DNA of 64,000 bases from Pseudonocardia autotrophica. GTDB taxonomy: Bacteria; Actinomycetota; Actinomycetes; Mycobacteriales; Pseudonocardiaceae. Location: NCBI RefSeq assembly GCF_000717175.1, contig NZ_JNYD01000004.1, positions 1 through 64,000 of the forward strand, read 5' to 3'. Shown here piece after piece: positions 58,207-64,000 of this stretch. The notes under the pieces were generated by a model that had not been told where the DNA came from, did not search any database, and was given only the letters and a program-made list of their open reading frames with translations. Both the position numbers and the translations under genes were made by a program. Positions within the stretch are counted from its first letter, which is position 1. Each line of letters opens with the position of its first letter.

Positions 58207-59205
58207 CTACCCGCGCGGCCCCGCCCCAATCAGCGGGCTCGTCGACTCCAGGATCAGGTCCAGCTCGTCGAGCGGCCGGCCGGGCGGGAGGACGATCGTG
58301 GGCTCGTCGACGCCGGCCTCGTACCACTGCGCGAGCAGGGCCCGGGCCGCCGCCGGCTCGCCCCACAACACCAGCTCGTCGAGCAGCGCGCCGGCCGAGT
58401 CGGGGACGACGGTCGTGCCGGGGGCCGGGTTCGCGGCCAGGACGTCGTCGACGAGTCCGCCGAGGCCGAGCCGGCGCAGCGTGGACGCGTACAGCGGGCC
58501 CATCGAGGTCAGGTAGAAGCCGACCCACCAGGCGGCGATTTCGTGGGCGTGGGCCGGGTCGTCCGAGATCGCCGCCGGGAGGCCGGGGTTCACGGCCGGG
58601 CGCAGGCGTCCCGACACGGCGGCGCCCTCCTCGAGCGGCGCGGCAGCCGCCTTGAGACCCGAGCGCGGCACGAGGAACGGCGACCAGGCGTCGCCGAGCT
58701 CCCCGGCCAGCCGGGTCGACGCCGTACCCAGGGCGGCGACGTCGATCGGGACCCGGTGCGGTGGGCGGGTCGCCAGGCGCAGGCCGCGGGCCCCGGGCAA
58801 CGGCTGGGCCCGCTCGCCGTCGAGCAACCGGCGGACCTCACGGACGGTGCGGCCGAGCACCGCCGCCGGTTCCCGGAAGGGGCGGCCGTGCAGGCCCTCG
58901 GCCAGCGCCGGGCTGCCCGCACCGAGGCCGAGGCGGAACCGGCCGCCGCTCACCTCGTCGAGGGTCGCGGCGGCCATCGCGAGCTGGGCGGGCGAGCGGC
59001 CGAGGACGTTGACGACGCCGGTGGCCAGGCCGATGCGCGAGGTTCGCAGGGCCATCTCGGTGAGCAGCACGAACGCGTCGTGGCCCCAGCCCTCGGCGAG
59101 CGAGACCCGCGAGAAGCCCAGCTCCTCGGCGCGGGTCGCCACGTGCAGCAGCACCTCGCGACGGGTCTCCAACGGCGTCATGCCGACGGCGAGCGGTCGG
59201 TCCAC
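58207..59205 (-). CDS. LLM-class flavin/F420-dependent oxidoreductase
   Basis: The 332 residues follow the luciferase-like monooxygenase fold: RAEELGFSRVSLAEGWGHDA, TSRIGLATGVVNVLGRSPAQ, LDEVSGGRFRLGLGAGSPAL and the C-terminal YEAGVDEPTIVLPPG. The GVVNVLGR(S/T)P and GGRF-LGLG segments are the cofactor-binding parts. In actinobacteria such proteins usually use F420. The substrate is unknown. GTG 59205 is preceded by GGAGGAGGAG. Confidence 0.87.
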   Translation of the reverse strand: MDRPLAVGMTPLETRREVLLHVATRAEELGFSRVSLAEGWGHDAFVLLTEMALRTSRIGLATGVVNVLGRSPAQLAMAAATLDEVSGGRFRLGLGAGSPALAEGLHGRPFREPAAVLGRTVREVRRLLDGERAQPLPGARGLRLATRPPHRVPIDVAALGTASTRLAGELGDAWSPFLVPRSGLKAAAAPLEEGAAVSGRLRPAVNPGLPAAISDDPAHAHEIAAWWVGFYLTSMGPLYASTLRRLGLGGLVDDVLAANPAPGTTVVPDSAGALLDELVLWGEPAAARALLAQWYEAGVDEPTIVLPPGRPLDELDLILESTSPLIGAGPRG

Positions 59206-59264
59206 GGCTCCTCCTCCGATCCGGAGGGGCAGAGCAGCCGGGGAGGGCGGGTGATACGCCCGGC

Positions 59265-60422
59265 TCAGCCCTGTTGGAGCGCGGTCATCATCGCCTCGAC
59301 GGCGATCCGCGGCTTCACGTTGAGCTCCAGGGCCTCGCGGCAGGCGAGCACGGCCTCCAGCCGGCGCAGCGTCGACTCGGGGCTCCACTCGCGGGCGGCC
59401 TGGCGGATGTCCGCCTCGCGGTCCGGATTGCCGAGCGCGACGGCCGCCGCCGTGCCGGCGACCAGCACGTCCCGGTAGAAGCCGGCCAGGTCGACGAGCG
59501 CGCGATCCAGTGCGTCCCGCTGGGTGCGGGTGTTGCGAGACTTCTGCCGGCGCTCCAGCTCGCGCTCGGCGGCCTTGGCGCCGCGGGCGGCGGCGGCCAC
59601 GCCCTTGCCGGTGCCGCCGGCGCCCATCGCGACGGCGAGCTCCTCGCGCTCGGCCGCGTCCCGGGCGCCGCTCATGTCCGCCGCCTCGGACTCGGCGGAG
59701 CGGACGAGCGCGTCGGCGAAGGCGAACGCGTCCCCCAGGTGCCGCAGCCGCAGCGGGACGCCGAGGATCCGCTCGCGCCGCTCCCGCGCCTCCGCGTCCC
59801 GGGCGAGCCGCCGGGCCCGGCCGACGTGCCCACCGGAGACCGACGCGGCCCACCGCGCCTGCTCGGGCTCGATCCCGTCCCGCTCCACGAGCACCTCGGC
59901 GATCGCCTCCGGCACCGGTGTCCGCAGTGCGACGACGCGGCACCGGGAGCGGATCGTGATCGGCACGTCCTCGGGGTGGTCCGACGGTGCGCAGAGCAGG
60001 AACACGGTCTGGGGCGCGGGCTCCTCCACGGCCTTGAGCAGGGCGTTCGCCGCGCCCTCGGTGAGCCGGTCCGCATCCGTGATGATCAGGATCTGCCAGG
60101 CGCCGGTGGACGGGCGGCGGGCGGCGAGCTGCACGAGGTTGCGCATCTCCGCGACCGAGATCGACAGCCCCTCGGGGACGACCTCCCGGACGTCCGCATG
60201 GGTCGCCGCCAGCACGGTGTGGCAGGCCTGGCACTCGCCGCAGCCGCCCGTGGGGCACTGCAGCGCGGCGGCGAAGGCACGCGCGGCGTTGGAGCGGCCG
60301 GAGCCGGGCGGGCCGGTGAACAGCCAGGCGTGGGTCATCGCCGACGGCGTGGACGCGGCGGTGCTCAGCTCCTCGACCGCGGCGGGCTGCCCGACGACGT
60401 CCCGCCAGACCCGCGAGCTCAC
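59265..60422 (-). CDS. holB: DNA polymerase III subunit delta'
   Basis: The 385 residues have the clamp-loader delta' layout: a P-loop with Lys replaced by Arg (FTGPPGSGRSNAARAFA), a four-Cys zinc module (CPTGGCGECQACHTV), the NALLKAVEEPAPQTVFLL segment and SRC in TIRSRCRVV. Delta' is the stator of the clamp loader and does not need ATP hydrolysis, so the altered P-loop is normal. GTG 60422 overlaps the stop of the thymidylate kinase gene, the usual actinobacterial order tmk-holB. Confidence 0.93.
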   Translation of the reverse strand: MSSRVWRDVVGQPAAVEELSTAASTPSAMTHAWLFTGPPGSGRSNAARAFAAALQCPTGGCGECQACHTVLAATHADVREVVPEGLSISVAEMRNLVQLAARRPSTGAWQILIITDADRLTEGAANALLKAVEEPAPQTVFLLCAPSDHPEDVPITIRSRCRVVALRTPVPEAIAEVLVERDGIEPEQARWAASVSGGHVGRARRLARDAEARERRERILGVPLRLRHLGDAFAFADALVRSAESEAADMSGARDAAEREELAVAMGAGGTGKGVAAAARGAKAAERELERRQKSRNTRTQRDALDRALVDLAGFYRDVLVAGTAAAVALGNPDREADIRQAAREWSPESTLRRLEAVLACREALELNVKPRIAVEAMMTALQQG

Positions 60423-62392
60423 GGCTCGACCGCGGGCCGGGGGATGTCTTCGGGCTGCTCGGGGGCCTCCGGCAGCGAGGGGCCGACGCCGGTCAGGATC
60501 CGCTCGGCGACCTCGTCCGGCGCCCCGTCGGCGTCGACCACGACGTACCGCTGGGGCTCGGCCGCGACCAGCCCGGCCAGCAGCCGTTGCACGCGGACGT
60601 GCTCCTCGCCCGCGACCCCGCCGGACTCGGCGCTCGCGCCCTCGCGGTCGAGCAGCACGGTGATGTCCGGCCGGAGCCGGCCGGTGGCCCAGGCGGCGAG
60701 GCGCTCCAGCTCGCCGCGCTCGAGCTCGGCGTCCATCCGGTCCGCCGCGACGCCGAAGTGCGCGATCGGGCTGGCCATGAACCGGTCCATGACGACGACC
60801 GCGCCCTCGTCGAGCGCCGGGCGGATCACCCGTTCGACCAGGTCGGCCCGGATCGCGGCCGCGGCGAGGGCCTTCGCCCGCGCCCCGGACAGGTGGGCCT
60901 CGCGGGTGGCGGCGGCCCAGCGCAGCTCGTCCCGCTCCCCGTCGTCCGGCTCCACGACGACGTGGCCCCGTTCGCGCAGCGCCCGCGCCAACCGTTCGGC
61001 CTGGTCGGCGGCCTCCCCGGGCGTGGCGCCCTCGACCGCGACCAGCGTGCCGGAGCCGCGGCGGACCTCGCCCTGCCGCAGCGCCGAGACGAGATCACCC
61101 AGCAGCGGCTCGAGCCGGCGCTCGTCCATCTGCCGGTAGGCCAGGGTGCCGACGACCGCGGCGACCAGACCGCCGCCGGCCAGCACGAACCGTGTGCCGT
61201 CGACCGTGAAGTGCGCGCCGAAGAGGTCGACCGACTGCGTGCTGACCAGCCCGACCAGGACCGGGACCAGCGACATCGAGCCGAGCAGCACCAGGCGGAC
61301 CAGGGACTGGACGAACGCGACGATCCGGCCGCGGATGTCGTCCGACACCTGGGAGCCGATGATCGTGAGCCCGGTGAGGAAGGCGATGCCCGCGAACCCG
61401 CCGACGAGCGCGACGGCCAGAATCGCCATGAACAGGTGCCCGGACACCGCGACCACGATCAGTGCGACGCCCGCGCCCACGATCGCCGTGCCGAACAGCC
61501 GGTTGTGCGGGAGCCGGTGCGCGAGCCGCGGCGCCACCGCCATGCCGAGCGCCAGGCCGACGAACACTGCGGTGAACAGGACCGAGTACGCCGCGTCGCC
61601 ACCGCCGAGGCTGGCCGCGTAGAGCTTGGCCGACGCGATGACCGCGCCGCCGGCCGCGAAGGCGCCGATGATGCCGAGCACGAGGCCGCGGATCAGCGGG
61701 GTGGTGGCGACGTAGGCGAAGCCCTCGCGGAGGAGGGCCATCAAGCCCGGCTGCTCCTCGCCCTCCCGCGGCCCGGAGCGGCCGGAGATCTCCTTGATCC
61801 CGAACCACACGACGGTGGCGGAGAGCAGGAACGCACACCCGTCGAGCACCAGGGCGATGTAGACCGTGGTCAGCCCGTCCTGGCCCGGGAGCAGGTGCCC
61901 GATGCTGGAGATCACGGTGAACAGGCCGGACGCGATCAGCACCGAGATGCCGTAGGTGAGGACGAGGCCAAGCTGGTTCGCCGTCTCCACCTGGTCCTTG
62001 CGGCGGAGCAGGTTCGGGACCGACGCGTCCTTCGCCGGGATCCAGAACATCGCGCACAGCTCGATCAGGAAGGTGGCCGCGAACAGCCACCACAGCGAGC
62101 CGACGATCGGGATCGAGACGAACAGACAGAACCGCAGCACGTCGCACGTGACCATCACGCGGCGCCGGTCGAAGCGGTCCGCCAGGGCGCCGGCGATCGG
62201 GCCGAGCAGCAGCGCGGGCAGCAGCTTCGTGGCGACCACCCCGCCGAGCGCGAAGCTCTGCGCCGCGTAGCCGCTGGTCAGTTGGGTGGCCAGGGACGTC
62301 AACGCCAGCAGGCTCAACCACTCGCCGGTGGCGGTGAAGGCCGTGACGGTCCAGAGCCTGCGGAACGCGGGGATGGCCAGGACGCTGCGCAC
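60419..62392 (-). CDS. tmk: MFS transporter-thymidylate kinase fusion
   Basis: Residues 1-430 form a 12-helix MFS transporter (VVATKLLPALLLGPIAGALADRFDRRRV in outline, with the ADRFDRR loop). Residues from about 445 form a thymidylate kinase-like domain with VVMDRFMASPIAHFG (the DR(Y/F) motif) and a C-terminal VDADGAPDEVAERI. The kinase P-loop is degenerate: VAVEGATPGEAADQAERLA instead of EGxDGxGKSTQ. Such fusions are known in actinobacteria. Whether this one can still make dTDP is uncertain. The start is GTG 62392; a start further upstream was not evident. Confidence 0.85.
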   Translation of the reverse strand: MRSVLAIPAFRRLWTVTAFTATGEWLSLLALTSLATQLTSGYAAQSFALGGVVATKLLPALLLGPIAGALADRFDRRRVMVTCDVLRFCLFVSIPIVGSLWWLFAATFLIELCAMFWIPAKDASVPNLLRRKDQVETANQLGLVLTYGISVLIASGLFTVISSIGHLLPGQDGLTTVYIALVLDGCAFLLSATVVWFGIKEISGRSGPREGEEQPGLMALLREGFAYVATTPLIRGLVLGIIGAFAAGGAVIASAKLYAASLGGGDAAYSVLFTAVFVGLALGMAVAPRLAHRLPHNRLFGTAIVGAGVALIVVAVSGHLFMAILAVALVGGFAGIAFLTGLTIIGSQVSDDIRGRIVAFVQSLVRLVLLGSMSLVPVLVGLVSTQSVDLFGAHFTVDGTRFVLAGGGLVAAVVGTLAYRQMDERRLEPLLGDLVSALRQGEVRRGSGTLVAVEGATPGEAADQAERLARALRERGHVVVEPDDGERDELRWAAATREAHLSGARAKALAAAAIRADLVERVIRPALDEGAVVVMDRFMASPIAHFGVAADRMDAELERGELERLAAWATGRLRPDITVLLDREGASAESGGVAGEEHVRVQRLLAGLVAAEPQRYVVVDADGAPDEVAERILTGVGPSLPEAPEQPEDIPRPAVEP

Positions 62393-62612
62393 GCGGTGCG
62401 CCGTGGGCGCCGGGTTGGCCGTACCCGTCAGACCGCCGGGAACGCTCTCCGAGCCGATCGCGGGTCACCTCCCTCGCGTGCGACGCCGACCGATCCCTGC
62501 TCGACCGGGCATGGTCGACGGCGGGCCGCGCGCGAGCCGGGCCGGCCCCTGTCGTCGCCCTCAGGGTAGACGGGCGCACCGACAGGACGGCGCGGGCTCC
62601 GCGCAGCCGGTC

Positions 62613-63287
62613 TCAGGAGTTCATCAGCGCGACGATCAACTGGACCAGGATGAGCAGGTAGATACCCACGAAGACGAGGGCGAAAGCGCGGGATCCGACG
62701 CGCCCGCGCAACCGCCGCGACAGCCCGACGATCTGCGGGTCGGGGCGGACGGGCGGGCGGTGCTCGATCCCGTCGATCACGGCGCCGCGGCGGCGGTCGC
62801 GTGGTGGGGCGGGTGGGGCCGTCGGGGAGCGGGCGAACGCGCGGAACAGGAGCGGGTCGACCAGCGGCACCGGCTCGGGGTCCGGGGTGGCCCGACCCAG
62901 GTCGAGGGCGTGGGCCTCGGCCGGGACGGGAGGTGGGCCGGGGACGGGGAGGCGGAGCGGGGGTGGTTGCTGCTCGGCGCGCGCAGGGGGTTCGGGCTGA
63001 TCGGGGTGCTCGACGGGCTCGGACTCGTCGACGGCCGCGTCGGGCTCGGCCCGGTCGGCCGGCGTCAGGGGCTCGGCGGGCTCGACGGCTGTGGCCGGCT
63101 CGGACCGCTCACCGGCCTCGGGCTCATCGACGACCGCGTCGGCGGCGGCCGTGCGGGTGGGGCGGCGGCGGCCCGTCTGCCAGGGCGTCTCCGGCGCCGG
63201 GCGCTGGTCGGGCGCGGCCGGCCCGCGGAGGAAAGGGAGCAGGCCGACCCACCGGACGAGCACGTCGGCGCGGTGGACGTCGGCCAT
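62613..63287 (-). CDS. Tail-anchored hypothetical protein, Pro/Glu-rich
   Basis: The 224 residues start MADVHRADVLVRWVGLLPFL, continue with a long Pro/Ala/Glu-rich disordered region and end with an Arg-rich segment and one C-terminal membrane helix (AFALVFVGIYLLILVQLIVA). No family was recognised. It lies between the thymidylate kinase and penicillin-binding protein genes. ATG 63287 begins the first well-composed stretch; the frame is open further upstream. Confidence 0.55.
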   Translation of the reverse strand: MADVHRADVLVRWVGLLPFLRGPAAPDQRPAPETPWQTGRRRPTRTAAADAVVDEPEAGERSEPATAVEPAEPLTPADRAEPDAAVDESEPVEHPDQPEPPARAEQQPPPLRLPVPGPPPVPAEAHALDLGRATPDPEPVPLVDPLLFRAFARSPTAPPAPPRDRRRGAVIDGIEHRPPVRPDPQIVGLSRRLRGRVGSRAFALVFVGIYLLILVQLIVALMNS

Positions 63288-63399
63288 GGGCGCCGATCGT
63301 AGAGCCGAACACGCGATCACACCCGCTGCCGCGACGGCGCGTCCCCACGCACTGGGGAACCACGATGCGGATCTCGAGGGCCTGACAACGCATGATGGT

Positions 63400-63439
63400 T
63401 CCACAACGCGCATTCAGCCTGCCTGGCGCGCGTTGTGGA
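63400..63439 (-). terminator. Terminator of the penicillin-binding protein gene
   Basis: TCCACAACGCGC (63400-63411) and GCGCGTTGTGGA (63428-63439) form a perfect 12-bp stem with a 16-base loop, 12 bases past the stop codon on the minus strand. Confidence 0.7.
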
Positions 63440-63451
63440 TCCCTCCTGCGG

Positions 63452-64000
63452 CTATCCGCCGTCGCCGCCGTTGTCCCCGCCGTCGTCGGGCCGGTCGCCC
63501 TCCTGCGGCGGCTGCCCCTCCTGGCCCGGCGGCCCGGGCTGACCCGGAGCCTGGCTCTCGGGCGCGGGCGGCGGGGCCGGCACGGTCCCGCTGCTGACCT
63601 GCAGCGTGATCTGCTCACCCGGCAGCGCGGTGCCGCGCGGACTCTGCCCGACGACCGTGCCCCGGGTGGCGAGGTTGTCGACGGTCCGCGTGGTGACCGT
63701 CCAGCCCGCCCGCTCGAGGATCGCGCGCGCGTCGTTCTGGCCGCGGCCCACGACGTCGGGCACCCGGCTCTCCGCGCCGCCGGTCAGGTACCGGTCGTCC
63801 GTGGGCGGCAGCGGGATCACCGGCGTGCCGTCGACCATCGGCTTGACCGCGCCGAACCAGGTCTCCGCCGGCGTCTTGCCGCCGAAGATGTTGCCGCTGC
63901 GGCAGGCGAAGGGGGAGCCGGCGCCGTCGCACAGCGGCCGGGGCGCGTTCGAGTTGTCGAAGGTGATCACCGCGCCGGACAGGTTGGGCAGGACCCCGAC
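63452..64000 (-). CDS. PASTA-domain penicillin-binding protein, 3' part only
   Basis: The frame runs off the right edge. The visible C-terminal 182 codons include the end of a transpeptidase domain (CRSGNIFGGKTPAETWFGAV), one PASTA domain (RVPDVVGRGQNDARAILERA to EQITLQVSSG) and a Pro/Gly/Asp-rich tail (PPGQEGQPPQEGDRPDDGG). This is the layout of class A bifunctional penicillin-binding proteins of the PonA2 type. It should build peptidoglycan on the outer membrane face; the PASTA domain binds muropeptides or beta-lactams. Confidence 0.85.
   Translation of the reverse strand, partial: VGVLPNLSGAVITFDNSNAPRPLCDGAGSPFACRSGNIFGGKTPAETWFGAVKPMVDGTPVIPLPPTDDRYLTGGAESRVPDVVGRGQNDARAILERAGWTVTTRTVDNLATRGTVVGQSPRGTALPGEQITLQVSSGTVPAPPPAPESQAPGQPGPPGQEGQPPQEGDRPDDGGDNGGDGG

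Overview
The window is high-GC actinobacterial DNA. WhiB, F420-type LLM oxidoreductase, CtaG/CopD, MFS-thymidylate kinase and PASTA penicillin-binding protein genes point to the Pseudonocardiaceae or a close relative (inference from gene content and base composition; not tested by search).

Layout. (1) 1-6330: the 3' end of an IS3-type transposase, a SURF1 gene, a worn IS256-family element with both inverted repeats still visible, a secreted protein behind a structured leader, and an IniB-like Asn/Asp-rich protein that looks like two collapsed tandem copies. (2) 6331-14958: a 1647-residue Pls/PosA-type NRPS-like membrane protein with a degenerate adenylation domain and two carrier domains, a small exported protein, a GT-C type glycosyltransferase and an OmpR-type regulator. 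(3) 15270-34903: a metal and redox island. It holds two cation diffusion facilitators and an isoprenylcysteine-methyltransferase-like protein behind a shared operator; a CtaG-CopC operon whose downstream part (MerR, mercuric-transport-like and arsenite-efflux genes) is decaying; an M23 peptidase; carbonic anhydrase; MntH; and an L,D-transpeptidase/DsbA/VKOR/TlpA operon. It ends with a CPx copper ATPase plus CopD-CtaG fusion preceded by a CueR-like promoter. Three small exported proteins with the same C-terminal Cys motif are scattered through regions 2 and 3.

(4) 36187-56666: an integrative mobilizable element of the actinomycete (AICE-like) kind, with DUF3987 helicase, prim-pol, MobF relaxase-helicase, DUF2637 and DUF4913 proteins, a VirD4/TraG coupling protein, WhiB-HTH, excisionase, regulators, Nudix and HD proteins, and a tyrosine integrase abutting tRNA-Thr(CGT). 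Its cargo next to the integrase is an AT-richer two-gene unit, an AAA+ ATPase followed by a cytosolic subtilisin-like (S8) protease; this is the best candidate for an under-described, possibly defensive, system. (5) 56755-64000: tRNA-Thr and ordinary chromosomal genes (broken MshEN protein, SnoaL-like, LLM oxidoreductase, DNA polymerase III delta', MFS-thymidylate kinase, a membrane-anchored hypothetical and the 3' end of a PASTA penicillin-binding protein).

No second copy of the tRNA 3' end was seen left of the integrase, so the far boundary of the element is either eroded or outside the window, and the metal island could belong to the same composite island. Single-base frameshifts are frequent (IS256 transposase, MerR, mercuric-transport-like, 35.4 kb, 57.4 kb); some could be sequencing errors rather than real decay.
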